DNA of 47,549 bases from positions 1 to 47,549 of the forward strand of contig CAMMYM010000004.1 of NCBI GenBank assembly GCA_946527725.1, given 5' to 3'. This document shows positions 32,431 through 40,998 of the stretch, one piece after another. A program made the translations under genes and the position numbers. The notes below the pieces were generated by a model, which worked only from the letters and a program-made list of their open reading frames with translations, ran no database searches and was not told where the DNA came from. The stretch is from an uncultured Clostridia bacterium (GTDB lineage Bacteria; Bacillota; Clostridia; Christensenellales; Aristaeellaceae). The number at the start of each line of letters is the position of its first letter. Within the stretch, counting starts at the first letter, position 1.

Positions 32431-33348
32431 TTATCCTTTCACGCCGCCGACGACCATACCTTTGACCAGTTCCTTCTGGATGAAAGGATATACGCAGAGG
32501 ATCGGCAGGATGGCAATAATCGCGATCGCCATTCTTGCACCCTCTGTGGGCATGGTCCTGTAAGCCAGGGCAGCGGATTCTGCCACCGAGTTGCCGGACT
32601 TCAGGAATGCAATGTTATCCATCAGCTTCTTCAGGTAAACCTGGATGGTGTACAGATGTGTCTCCGTAATATAGTACAGGCCGTTTGTCCAGTTGTTCCA
32701 GTATCCCAGGGCGGCGAAAAGGCCGATCGTCGTCATAACAGGTTTGGACAGCGGCACCATGATCGAGGTATAGATCTTCATGTCGGAGGCGCCGTCCAGC
32801 AGCGCCGCTTCGATAATCGCGTACGGAATATTGGCGTTGAAATAGTTGCGCACCATCAGCACGCTCATCGCGCCCATCAGGCTGCCCGGCAGGATCAGCG
32901 CCCAGATGGTGTTCTTTACGAAGAACAGGCGGGTCCATACAATATAGCTGGCGGTCAGGCCGCCGTTAAACAGCACGGTGAAAAACAGCAGGAACGCGAA
33001 GAAGTTGCGCGGTTTGAAATCCTTCCTGCTCAGCGGATAGGCAAACAGGGATGTCAGCAGCAGGTTGCCCGCCGTGCCGACAACCGTGACAATAATCGTC
33101 ATCAGGTAACAGCGTCCGATGGTTTCCCGTTTGGCCCACATGTAGTCGTATGCCGCGAGCGAGAACTCACGCGGCCAGAAAGAGTATCCGCCCTTCGCCA
33201 GTGCCTGCTCGGACGAGAGTGAAGTCGACAGCATCAGGATGAAGGGGATGACACAATAGATCGCCAGCAGGGTCATCAGGATCAGCGCCAGGTTGTGGAA
33301 ACCGCGCTCGTCCTTGATTTGCGGGGCTTTCACCTTTTCTTTGCTCAT
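32431..33348 (-). CDS. LplC/YtcP-like carbohydrate ABC permease
   Basis: A 305-residue sugar-importer permease of the MalG/LplC group, with six membrane helices and the EAA motif region (EAALLDGASDMKIYTSIMVPLSKPV), which docks on the ATPase. The C-terminal end KGMVVGGVKG is typical. ATG 33348 has GGAGGG upstream; the partner permease gene ends 12 bases before it. It should form a heterodimer with the product of 33361-34344 and import an oligosaccharide delivered by the binding protein at 34503-35975. Confidence 0.93.
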   Translation of the reverse strand: MSKEKVKAPQIKDERGFHNLALILMTLLAIYCVIPFILMLSTSLSSEQALAKGGYSFWPREFSLAAYDYMWAKRETIGRCYLMTIIVTVVGTAGNLLLTSLFAYPLSRKDFKPRNFFAFLLFFTVLFNGGLTASYIVWTRLFFVKNTIWALILPGSLMGAMSVLMVRNYFNANIPYAIIEAALLDGASDMKIYTSIMVPLSKPVMTTIGLFAALGYWNNWTNGLYYITETHLYTIQVYLKKLMDNIAFLKSGNSVAESAALAYRTMPTEGARMAIAIIAILPILCVYPFIQKELVKGMVVGGVKG

Positions 33349-33360
33349 CTTTGTCCCTCC

Positions 33361-34344
33361 TCAGAAAAGTGCGTTCTCACTGTCGACCTTGCGGACGATC
33401 GCGTTGGAGATAATGACCAGCAGGAATCCGATAATCGCCTGGAATACGCTTGCGGCGGAGGACATGCCTACATTGTTCATCTCCAGCAATGCGCGGTAGA
33501 CATAGGTATCGATTGTCTGGGTTGTCTTGATCAGCAGGCCCTGTCCCAGCGGCACCTGGTAGAACATGCCGAAGTCTGAATTGAAGATCTTGCCGATCGC
33601 CATCAGCATCATCAGCGTAATCATCGGCCGGAGCATCGGCAGGGTGATGTGGCGGATCTGCTGCATCTTGCTGGCGCCGTCGATCCGGGCGGATTCATAC
33701 AGGCCTTTGTCGATGCCGCCGATACTCGCCATATAAATGATGGAGCTCTGGCCGGAAGACTGCCAGAAATGGACAATCGTCAGGATAAACGGCCAGTACT
33801 GGGCTGACGCGTACCAGTTGATCGGATGGTCCTTGTAAATCGTCGTGTTCAGGAATCCGTAGGATTTGGACAGGAACCCGTATACCAGGAAGCTCAGGAT
33901 AACTGCGGAAACCATCGATGGAAAGCAGATCACCGGCTGGATAATCTTGGCGGCCTTGCGGTTGGAGATCTCCGCCATCAGGATCGCGATTGTGATGGAG
34001 ATCACCAGGCCCAGCAGGATCCATACCAGGTTGTAGCACACCGTGTTCCGGATCATAATCCAGGCATCCTTTGTTTTGAAAAGGAATTCAAAGTTGTCCA
34101 GCCCGCACCAGGGGCTCTCGAAAATGCCGATGGAAAAGTTCACCTTCTTGAAGGCGATCAGGATTCCGAACATCGGCAGGTAATTGTTGCAGATGATATA
34201 GATCAGTCCCGGCAGCATCATCAGGTACAGCGGCAGGGCTGACCGCGCCTGCGCTTTCCGGCGGTTTTTTTTCCTTTGGGCCAGAAGGTTGTCGTACTGC
34301 GAACTCCTGGGAACAATAGGCTGAACGTTTGATTCAGCTGCCAT
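33361..34344 (-). CDS. LplB/YteP-like carbohydrate ABC permease
   Basis: A 327-residue MalF-like permease: a basic cytoplasmic N-terminus (about 1-35), then six membrane helices and the EAA region (ESARIDGASKMQQIRHITLPMLRPM). ATG 34344 has AAGGGGG about 10 bases upstream. A good terminator (34452-34482) and an extended -10 promoter (34375-34383) separate it from the binding-protein gene, so expression of permeases and binding protein is partly independent. Confidence 0.93.
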   Translation of the reverse strand: MAAESNVQPIVPRSSQYDNLLAQRKKNRRKAQARSALPLYLMMLPGLIYIICNNYLPMFGILIAFKKVNFSIGIFESPWCGLDNFEFLFKTKDAWIMIRNTVCYNLVWILLGLVISITIAILMAEISNRKAAKIIQPVICFPSMVSAVILSFLVYGFLSKSYGFLNTTIYKDHPINWYASAQYWPFILTIVHFWQSSGQSSIIYMASIGGIDKGLYESARIDGASKMQQIRHITLPMLRPMITLMMLMAIGKIFNSDFGMFYQVPLGQGLLIKTTQTIDTYVYRALLEMNNVGMSSAASVFQAIIGFLLVIISNAIVRKVDSENALF

Positions 34345-34374
34345 AGATATATACCCCCTTTTTCCCGTATACCT

Positions 34375-34383
34375 ATCATAACA
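34375..34383 (-). promoter_or_regulatory. Extended -10 promoter of the importer operon
   Basis: On the minus strand TGTTATGAT (TG-T-TATGAT). No consensus -35 is seen, which fits an activator-dependent promoter; the putative activator site is at 34404-34436. Confidence 0.5.
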
Positions 34384-34403
34384 GCAAAATCAATCCCGGT
34401 CTT

Positions 34404-34436
34404 TCAAAAATGTACATCGTCTTTTCAATATTGATT
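34404..34436 (-). promoter_or_regulatory. Putative YesN/AraC binding site (promoter of permease gene)
   Basis: TCAAAAATGTAC at 34404-34415, and a degenerate copy TCAATATTGATT at 34425-34436 (7 of 12 matches), exactly 21 bases apart. The same element, better conserved, is at 36118-36150. AraC-type dimers bind such two-turn direct repeats, just upstream of -35. Confidence 0.45.
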
Positions 34437-34451
34437 TGATATTCCGCCCGC

Positions 34452-34482
34452 AAAAAGGGCAGGGGCCCGTAAGCCCCTGCCC
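34452..34482 (-). terminator. Intrinsic terminator after the solute-binding gene
   Basis: Perfect 10-bp stem (GGGCAGGGGC / GCCCCTGCCC, 34457-34466 and 34473-34482) followed on the minus strand by T5. It lies 20 bases after the stop of the binding-protein gene and before the permease promoter, a common way to make more binding protein than permease. Confidence 0.88.
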
Positions 34483-34502
34483 TGTGTCCGTAATAACGGT
34501 TG

Positions 34503-35975
34503 TCAGATGGTCTTCAGCCACTCGTCAACCTGCTTCTGGTATTCAGCGATGATATCGTTGATGCCGGCAGCTTCCAGTTCCTGCAGGAACATGGGCAGGT
34601 ATTCGGCAGGATCAACGTCGCCGTAGGTCAGCACATTGTAGTACTGGTTGTATACGTTGGACACAGCGGCAACCTGGGTGGAAACAGGTTCAGAGTTCGG
34701 AATGAAGCCGAACAGCGGCGGATACCATGCGCTGTCGATCAGCTCCTTCATGAATTCCTTATCCGCCTCAGAAGTGTTGTCGTCCATACCGTAGAGCAGG
34801 AACTGGTTGCCGAAAGCACCGCAGGTGTACAGGGCGGTGTAAGGCACGGTGTTCAGGTCGAGGCCTTCCGGATAAACAATGGAGGTATGGTCCTCATTCC
34901 AGACATAGCTTCTGCCTTCCAGGCCATAAATCAGCGCGCTGGCGATGAACTCGTCGGTCCAGATCAGGCTCAGCATCCTCGCCGCTGCCGATACGTTGCC
35001 GGAAGTGTAAGCGATACCGTAGGTCAGGGTGTTCGTGCTCATGTCGGAACGGCCGATTTCAACCGCGCCGAATTTTCCGCCGTAGGTATTGTTCGCGGTG
35101 AACATCTTCTCAATGGTTTCGATGGAGTAGGCATGGCCCATCATAACGCCCTTGGATTGGCCGGACATGATGATGGCGTCATGGCTCAGGGTGTTGGTGG
35201 AACCTTCGGGATTGGAATAACCGGCCTGCGACCACTTGTAAGCCATCTCGCAGCCGCGCTTGAAGGCGTCGGTTTCGAAGATGTTGACCAGCTGGGTACT
35301 GTCACCGATGGTCGCGGTGTAGGTGCCGATCGTGGAAACATGGTCCTTGAAGTATTCCAGGGTCACGTTCTGGTTATTGTAAACGTAGGGATATTCGTCC
35401 GGATGGGCTTCCTTCAGCTTCGGCATCACGGCATCCAGGTCATCCAGGGAATGGATGGTACTCCAGTCCACAACGTCGCCGTAAAAAGCCTTGTCATAGA
35501 TGTACTTCCAGCTCAGCACCTGGCCCTTGTAGCAGGGAACTGCGTAGGTCTTTCCGTCGATCTGGCCGGAACGGATCCAGTTCTCGGGCAGGACGCCCAG
35601 GGCGGGAGCCAGTTCGTTGTCCAGCATACCGGTCAGGTCTGCCAGGTAGCCGTTGGTCACAGCAGTATACAGCGGACCGGTGTAGATGATATCGTAGTGT
35701 TCCTTGGACGCCAGGCCCATACCGGTTGTATCGGTATAGGTGAAGAGGGATTCGAACTTCAGGTCCATCTTGATATCGGTGATGCCCAGGTCATTCTTGA
35801 TGTGGTCATTGATGGCGTTTTCGACCAGCTTGATCTCGTCCGCGGCAGGAATGGCCTGCATTGTCGGAAGCAGCAGCTGGACGGCATAGGGTTCTTCATC
35901 TGCCAGCGCGGGAGTACTGATCAGGAGCACGGAGCACATGACCAGCGTAAGAAGAATGGACAGAAACCGTTTCAT
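34503..35975 (-). CDS. Extracellular solute-binding protein, LplA/YtcQ type (DUF3502 C-terminus)
   Basis: A 490-residue sugar-binding protein of the LplA/YtcQ group. Residues 1-25 are a signal peptide (MKRFLSILLTLVMCSVLLISTPALA). Cleavage after ALA is by signal peptidase I; I see no lipobox cysteine, although these proteins are normally lipoproteins in monoderms. Core features: YDIIYTGPLYTAVTNGYLADLT (ligand cleft), GQIDGKTYAVPCY, and a C-terminal DUF3502-like end (YNVLTYGDVDPAEYLPMFLQELEAAGI). ATG 35975 has AGGAGGAG upstream. It is transcribed first in the importer region, with two direct repeats for an AraC regulator upstream and a terminator after it. Ligand is probably an oligosaccharide. 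Confidence 0.92.
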   Translation of the reverse strand: MKRFLSILLTLVMCSVLLISTPALADEEPYAVQLLLPTMQAIPAADEIKLVENAINDHIKNDLGITDIKMDLKFESLFTYTDTTGMGLASKEHYDIIYTGPLYTAVTNGYLADLTGMLDNELAPALGVLPENWIRSGQIDGKTYAVPCYKGQVLSWKYIYDKAFYGDVVDWSTIHSLDDLDAVMPKLKEAHPDEYPYVYNNQNVTLEYFKDHVSTIGTYTATIGDSTQLVNIFETDAFKRGCEMAYKWSQAGYSNPEGSTNTLSHDAIIMSGQSKGVMMGHAYSIETIEKMFTANNTYGGKFGAVEIGRSDMSTNTLTYGIAYTSGNVSAAARMLSLIWTDEFIASALIYGLEGRSYVWNEDHTSIVYPEGLDLNTVPYTALYTCGAFGNQFLLYGMDDNTSEADKEFMKELIDSAWYPPLFGFIPNSEPVSTQVAAVSNVYNQYYNVLTYGDVDPAEYLPMFLQELEAAGINDIIAEYQKQVDEWLKTI

Positions 35976-36028
35976 TTTTTCTCCTCCTGTTTTTTAGCCC
36001 GGGGGCTATGATATTTTATCTTGCCATT

Positions 36029-36057
36029 ATCATGCCAGAGTTCCACGCCTGCGTCAT
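36029..36057 (-). promoter_or_regulatory. Promoter of the solute-binding gene
   Basis: On the minus strand ATGACG (36052-36057), a 17-base spacer and CATGAT (36029-36034), with an extended TG ahead of the -10. Both boxes are imperfect, as expected for a regulated promoter. Confidence 0.5.
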
Positions 36058-36117
36058 TCAAAAAACTGTTCAATCCTTTAGAAAATCTCTTTCGTTCCGG
36101 CTGAATCATGCTGTATT

Positions 36118-36150
36118 TTCAAAAAAGTACATTTTTATCTCAAAAATGTA
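36118..36150 (-). promoter_or_regulatory. Direct repeats, putative YesN/AraC activator site
   Basis: TCAAAAAAGTAC (36118-36129) and TCAAAAATGTAT (36139-36150), 21 bases apart start to start, in the same orientation. The pair abuts the stop codon of the esterase gene at 36151 and lies about 60 bases upstream of the predicted -35. A third copy is at 34404. Confidence 0.6.
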
Positions 36151-37101
36151 TCAGATTCCGTGCTCTGCCAGCCATTCTGCGCACAGATCCGCCCATCTTG
36201 CAACATGCGGAATATTCATTGCCAGGTCATTTTCCCCGTCTGCCAGGCCGAGCCCGTGCACTCCCTGCGGGAAAAGATGCATTTCGAACTCGACACCGGC
36301 TTGCTGCAGCGCGGATCCCAATGCCATGGAATGGCGCGGATCGTCGCTGTTGGTCTGCCAGATGAACATCGGCGGGGTTTCCGGGGTGATATTGGCTTCC
36401 GGTGCGAAATAGTACAGCTCCTGCCTGTCTTTCACAAACGGATTGTGGAAGAAGCCCAGGAAACCCTGCGGATAAGTGGAAAAGGCAAATGCGCCGTAGG
36501 CGATGACAGCCGCATCCGGCCGGCAGCTTTCCCGTTCCGCCGGATCAGCGTTCTCCGGATCCCCGGCATCGTAATGGGTGGCTGCGTTGCCGCTCATCAT
36601 GCCGCCCGCGGAAAAGCCCATCACCGCAACCCGGTCCGTAATACCCAGCCGGTCCTTCCTTGCCCGCAGCAGCCGGATCGCGCGCTGCATATCCGCCAGG
36701 GAATCGTATCGTGTATAGGGTTTCAGCCTGTAGCTCAGCACTGCCGTGTTGAAACCGGCTTCGGCAAAATGCAAAGCAACATTCATGCCCTCGCATCCGG
36801 TAATCGATTCAAAGCCGCCGCCCGGAGCGACAATAATCGTTCCGCGGGGTTCCCCTCCCTTTTTCGCGGGTATAAATGCAAGCGCCGGCTGCCGCTGCAG
36901 CGGATCCCTCGCCGCGTCATATCCGGGCGCTCCGCCGTCCCACAGCTGCATCAGCTCCAGCCGGTCAAGCGCGTCGTTCCAGATCTTCCGGTTGCCTTCC
37001 AGGTCAAAGGTTCCGTCCGGTTTCCGGTGCTTCGAGACATGGCGGATCACCGCATGTTCCGCAACGATCTGTTTCAGCGCGTCATAATTCTTTTCATACA
37101 T
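36151..37101 (-). CDS. Alpha/beta hydrolase, acetyl-esterase (BD-FAE/Aes-like)
   Basis: A 316-residue alpha/beta hydrolase of the bacterial acetyl/feruloyl esterase type. Oxyanion-hole motif APGGGF (92-97), nucleophile elbow G-F-S164-A-G-G, acid in the PPMFIWQTNSDDPR region and a histidine in PQGVHGLGL. No signal peptide. Such enzymes remove acetyl or feruloyl groups from imported xylo- or pectic oligosaccharides. ATG 37101 has AAAGGGGAGG upstream. It lies directly upstream of the sugar importer on the same strand, and its stop touches the activator repeats, so the two are probably functionally linked though separately transcribed. Confidence 0.83.
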   Translation of the reverse strand: MYEKNYDALKQIVAEHAVIRHVSKHRKPDGTFDLEGNRKIWNDALDRLELMQLWDGGAPGYDAARDPLQRQPALAFIPAKKGGEPRGTIIVAPGGGFESITGCEGMNVALHFAEAGFNTAVLSYRLKPYTRYDSLADMQRAIRLLRARKDRLGITDRVAVMGFSAGGMMSGNAATHYDAGDPENADPAERESCRPDAAVIAYGAFAFSTYPQGFLGFFHNPFVKDRQELYYFAPEANITPETPPMFIWQTNSDDPRHSMALGSALQQAGVEFEMHLFPQGVHGLGLADGENDLAMNIPHVARWADLCAEWLAEHGI

Positions 37102-37281
37102 GGCGTACCTCCCCTTTGCTGTTTTTCTCCTGGCCTGATCTTATCGCGTTTTCCTCCCTCTTTCTTTCAAAAAACAACAAACCTTTTAAAATAAACAACG
37201 CATATTTAATGTATGGAAACGCGAAATAGCACTTTATCCAAAAATCAGCATTCCTTTTTTAATTCTCCGGCCGGCCCGCCG

Positions 37282-37290
37282 TGGTACACT
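37282..37290 (+). promoter_or_regulatory. Extended -10 promoter of the heterodimeric ABC exporter
   Basis: TGGTACACT ahead of the exporter gene, with no clear -35. It lies in the 229-base divergent region 37102-37330. The rest of that region is AT-rich (37165-37260) and holds no ORF; it includes the promoter of the minus-strand esterase, which I cannot place with confidence. Confidence 0.4.
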
Positions 37291-37330
37291 TTATACGTGA
37301 ATTGCAAAGGAAAACCCGGAGGAAAAAAAC

Positions 37331-39076
37331 ATGCTGAAGATTCTCAGGCAAATGGGAAGGCATGAATGGGCGCTGCTGGCGGCCAGCATTGCCGTCATCA
37401 TCTGCCAGGTATACATGGATCTGAAGGTTCCGGACTACATGGCTTCCATCACCCGCCTTGTGGAAACAGAAGGGAGCGATCCCGGGGCTGTATGGCAGGC
37501 AGGCGTCCTGATGCTTGGCTGTGCGCTGCTCAGTATGCTGCTGACCTTTGCGGCAGGGTATATCACGGCTATGCTGGCTGCCACCTTCTCCCGGAATCTG
37601 CGCAGCCGGCTGTTTGAAAAAGTGGAATCCTTCTCCCTGCAGGAAATGGACAGGTTTTCCACCGCTTCGCTGATCACACGGTCCACCAACGATGTCGCCC
37701 AGCTCCAGAATTTTATTTCCGGCGGACTTGCGATGATAATCCGGACCCCGATCACGATCAGTATCGCGCTGATGAAAATCACCGGAAAGCACTGGCAATG
37801 GCGTGCGGTTACTGCCGGGGCTGTTTTTATTGTCATCTGCGTAGTGGTTTTCATCATTCGTTATGCCCATCCCAGGTTCCGAAAGATGCAGACGCTCACT
37901 GACGAACTGAACAGGACCATGCGGGAAAGCCTGACCGGTATCCGGGTTGTGCGGGCCTATAACGCCGAGGCGTTCCAGGAATCAAAGTTTGATGAAGCCA
38001 ATGACCGCCTGACCCGGAACCACAAATCCGCGCAGCTGGCCATGAGCGTCATGCAGCCTGTCATGCGATTTACAAACAACGCCCTGAATGTGGCGATATA
38101 CTGCATCGGCGGGATCATCATTGCTTCAGTAGCCGGCGGGGAGGACAGGATCTCAACTTTTTCAGACATGGTCGTCTTTTCCACCTATGCAAGCAAAATC
38201 CTTTTCTCTTTCATGGGCCTCAATTTCATTTTCATGATGCTGCCGAGGGCTTCCGTCTGCGCCCAGCGTATCAATGAAGTGCTGGATACAGAGCTTTCCC
38301 TCCGGAACGGTTCCGCTGCAGAACAACCGGACTGTCCCGAAGGCACCGTGGAATTCCGCCATGTTTCCTTCCGCTATCCCGGCAATGAGGAAGATATCAT
38401 CCGGGATGTCAGCTTCACCGCCGGCAAGGGGCAGGTGGTCGCCCTGATCGGTGCGACCGGCAGCGGAAAAACCAGCCTTGTCAATCTGATTCCCCGGTTT
38501 TATGATCCGTCCGAAGGTGAAATCCTCGTGGACGGCAGAAATGTCCGGGATTATGATCTGCAGGCGCTTCGGAGCAAAATCGGCTATGCTCCGCAGCGGG
38601 CCGTCCTGTTCACGGGAACCGTCCGGTCCAACGTGGATTACGGCAGCGGCAGCGTGCACCATGATGTACGCAGGGCTGTCGAAATCGCACAGGCCGCGGA
38701 ATTCGTGGACAGGATGGACGGCGGGTTGGATGCACGGATTGTCCGGGGCGGCATGAATGTTTCAGGTGGCCAGCGGCAGCGCCTGAGCCTGGCCCGCGCC
38801 GTCTGCCGTGAACCGGAGATCTACATCTTCGATGATACCTTTTCCGCCCTGGACTATAAGACGGACAGGATCCTGCGGGCAGCGCTCCGGAAGGAAACCG
38901 CCGGGGTAACAACCCTGATTGTTGCGCAGCGCATCGGCACCATCCGCGACGCAGACTGCATCCTTGTCCTGGATGAAGGCAGGATTGTCGGCCGGGGCAC
39001 CCATGATACCCTGATGAAAACCTGCGAAGTCTACCGCGAAATCGCCCGGACACAGCTGAGCGAGGAGGATTTGTAA
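37331..39076 (+). CDS. ABC exporter half-transporter A (degenerate catalytic site)
   Basis: A 581-residue type IV (ABCB-like) exporter subunit: six membrane helices (about 15-310) fused to an ATPase (about 335-575). Walker A G-A-T-G-S-G-K-T, signature VSGGQRQR, Walker B YIFDD: the catalytic Glu is replaced by Asp, and the switch His is replaced (IVAQRI). These are the usual marks of the degenerate half in heterodimeric exporters such as BmrC/BmrD and TM287/288. ATG 37331 has GGAGG upstream. It overlaps the next gene by one base (TAATG). Substrate could be drugs, lipids or peptides. Confidence 0.93.
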   Translation: MLKILRQMGRHEWALLAASIAVIICQVYMDLKVPDYMASITRLVETEGSDPGAVWQAGVLMLGCALLSMLLTFAAGYITAMLAATFSRNLRSRLFEKVESFSLQEMDRFSTASLITRSTNDVAQLQNFISGGLAMIIRTPITISIALMKITGKHWQWRAVTAGAVFIVICVVVFIIRYAHPRFRKMQTLTDELNRTMRESLTGIRVVRAYNAEAFQESKFDEANDRLTRNHKSAQLAMSVMQPVMRFTNNALNVAIYCIGGIIIASVAGGEDRISTFSDMVVFSTYASKILFSFMGLNFIFMMLPRASVCAQRINEVLDTELSLRNGSAAEQPDCPEGTVEFRHVSFRYPGNEEDIIRDVSFTAGKGQVVALIGATGSGKTSLVNLIPRFYDPSEGEILVDGRNVRDYDLQALRSKIGYAPQRAVLFTGTVRSNVDYGSGSVHHDVRRAVEIAQAAEFVDRMDGGLDARIVRGGMNVSGGQRQRLSLARAVCREPEIYIFDDTFSALDYKTDRILRAALRKETAGVTTLIVAQRIGTIRDADCILVLDEGRIVGRGTHDTLMKTCEVYREIARTQLSEEDL

Positions 39077-40911
39077 TGGCAAAGAATGAATACCAGTTCG
39101 GGCAGGCACGGACCTCAGGCCCTGTCAGAGGGCCCATGCGGGTCGCTGAAAAGCCGAAGGATATGCGCGGCTCTGTCCGTATCCTTGCCAGGTACCTGAA
39201 AAAGCATCGCCTTCCGCTCTGCGCGGCATGGTGCTGTGCTGTGCTCAGCGTACTGCTGACCCTTTTCGCGCCGAACAGCCTGAACAGGATCACAACATAT
39301 ATCGAGCAAGGACTTTCTTCCGGCTGGCTGGATGTAAACGCAGTCGTTTCCATCAGCATCCGGGTCCTCCTGATCTATCTGTTCAGTTCGCTCCTGACAT
39401 ATGCCCAGAGCGTCACCCTCGTGAATACCACACAGGGTATCATGCATTCCATGCGCCGGGATATTGACAGAAAACTCAGCCGGATTCCCCTTTCCCGCTT
39501 TGATTCTTCCTCTTTCGGAGACCTTCTCAGCCGGGTTACCAACGATGTGGATACAATCGGCATGAGCCTCAACCATTCCGCCACCGAAATCGTCACGGCC
39601 GCAGTCACTTTCCTGGGCGTATCCGTTATGATGTTTGCCGCCAATTTCAAGCTGGCACTGATTTCCCTGGGCTCATGCATCATCGGTTTTATCCTGATGA
39701 AGCTGATTGTCCGGAAGAGCCAGAAACACTTTGTCAACCGCCAGCGTTATCTCGGCGAACTGAACGGGCATATCGAGGAAATCTACGCGGGCCATCTGAT
39801 CGTCAAATCCTACTGCGGTGAAGATACCGCCCGCCGGGAGTTCTCCCGCCTGAACAACCTGCTGTTCGAGGCAAACTGGAAGAGCCAGTTCCTCTCCGGC
39901 ATCATGCGGCCGATTATGGATTTCCTCGGCAATTTCGGTTATGTAGCGGTCTGCGTAGCCGGGGCAATGATGGCAATCTCCGGTGAAATCGGCTTTGGCA
40001 CCATTGTCGAGTTTATCCTTTATGTGAAAATGTTTACGATGCCCATGGGAATGGTTGCGCAATCCGTCACCAGCCTTCAGTCGGCAGTAGCCGCCGCTGA
40101 ACGCGTCTTCTCCTTCCTCAGCGGTGAAGAAATGACGGATGAGCGGGGGAAAAAGCCCCTGCTCGCTGCAGCAAAAGGCCGGGTGGAATTCGACCATGTC
40201 CGTTTCGGTTATACGCCGGATCATCCCGTCATTCATGATTTCACCGCGTCCGTCCGGCCCGGGCAGAAAGTTGCCATCGTAGGCCCCACCGGCGCAGGCA
40301 AAACCACGCTGGTCAATCTCCTGATGCGTTTCTACGAGATCGACGCCGGCCGGATTCTGCTGGACGGCGTCGACATCCGGGATACCACCCGTGAAAACAT
40401 CCATGACCAGTTTTGCATGGTCCTGCAGGATACCTGGCTGTTCAACGGTACGGTCAGGGAAAACATCGTGTACTCCCGGAAAGGAATATCCGATGAACAG
40501 GTTATTGCAGCCTGCAAAGCTGTCAACATCCACCGCTTTATCCGCAGCCTTCCCGACGGCTATGACACTGTCCTCACGGACAGTTCAAACCTGTCCGCCG
40601 GCCAGCGGCAGCTGATTACCATTGCCCGGGCGCTGGTAAACAACGCACCGCTGCTGATCCTGGATGAAGCCACAAGTTCCGTGGATACCCGAACGGAGCA
40701 GCAGGTTCAGAACGCCATGGATACGCTGACAAAGAACCGCACCAGCTTTACGATCGCCCACCGGCTCTCAACGATCCGGAATGCCGATATGATCCTGGTT
40801 ATGAAAGACGGGGATGTTGTGGAAACAGGCACCCATCAGTCCCTTTTGGAAAAGGGCGGTTTCTACGCCGACCTGTGGATGAGCCAGTTTGTTTCCGGCG
40901 AAGCTATCTGA
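39076..40911 (+). CDS. ABC exporter half-transporter B (catalytic)
   Basis: A 611-residue partner of the preceding gene: a polar 50-residue N-terminus, six membrane helices (about 50-345) and an ATPase (about 370-605). Walker A G-P-T-G-A-G-K-T-T, signature LSAGQRQL, Walker B LLILDEA with the catalytic Glu, D-loop SSVD, and the switch His in IAHRL. Together with half A it forms an asymmetric exporter with one active ATP site. A strong intrinsic terminator follows. Confidence 0.93.
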   Translation: MAKNEYQFGQARTSGPVRGPMRVAEKPKDMRGSVRILARYLKKHRLPLCAAWCCAVLSVLLTLFAPNSLNRITTYIEQGLSSGWLDVNAVVSISIRVLLIYLFSSLLTYAQSVTLVNTTQGIMHSMRRDIDRKLSRIPLSRFDSSSFGDLLSRVTNDVDTIGMSLNHSATEIVTAAVTFLGVSVMMFAANFKLALISLGSCIIGFILMKLIVRKSQKHFVNRQRYLGELNGHIEEIYAGHLIVKSYCGEDTARREFSRLNNLLFEANWKSQFLSGIMRPIMDFLGNFGYVAVCVAGAMMAISGEIGFGTIVEFILYVKMFTMPMGMVAQSVTSLQSAVAAAERVFSFLSGEEMTDERGKKPLLAAAKGRVEFDHVRFGYTPDHPVIHDFTASVRPGQKVAIVGPTGAGKTTLVNLLMRFYEIDAGRILLDGVDIRDTTRENIHDQFCMVLQDTWLFNGTVRENIVYSRKGISDEQVIAACKAVNIHRFIRSLPDGYDTVLTDSSNLSAGQRQLITIARALVNNAPLLILDEATSSVDTRTEQQVQNAMDTLTKNRTSFTIAHRLSTIRNADMILVMKDGDVVETGTHQSLLEKGGFYADLWMSQFVSGEAI

Positions 40912-40937
40912 TTCCCATCCTGTTCCCTTTACAGTAA

Positions 40938-40970
40938 AAAGAGGGCTGCATTGCGCAGCTCTCTTTCTTT
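40938..40970. terminator. Bidirectional terminator between exporter and serine hydrolase
   Basis: Twelve-bp stem (AAAGAGGGCTGC / GCAGCTCTCTTT with one G-T pair), loop of five, followed on the plus strand by CTTTT and on the minus strand by TTACTG. It serves the exporter operon (stop 40911) and perhaps the convergent hydrolase gene (stop 40999). Confidence 0.75.
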
Positions 40971-40998
40971 TCAATCCTCCGGGTTGTCCGGCCGCCGG

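Noticed and set aside
34500-36011. 503-codon plus-strand open frame
   Set aside because: It lies entirely opposite the solute-binding gene and has no recognisable domain or ribosome binding site.
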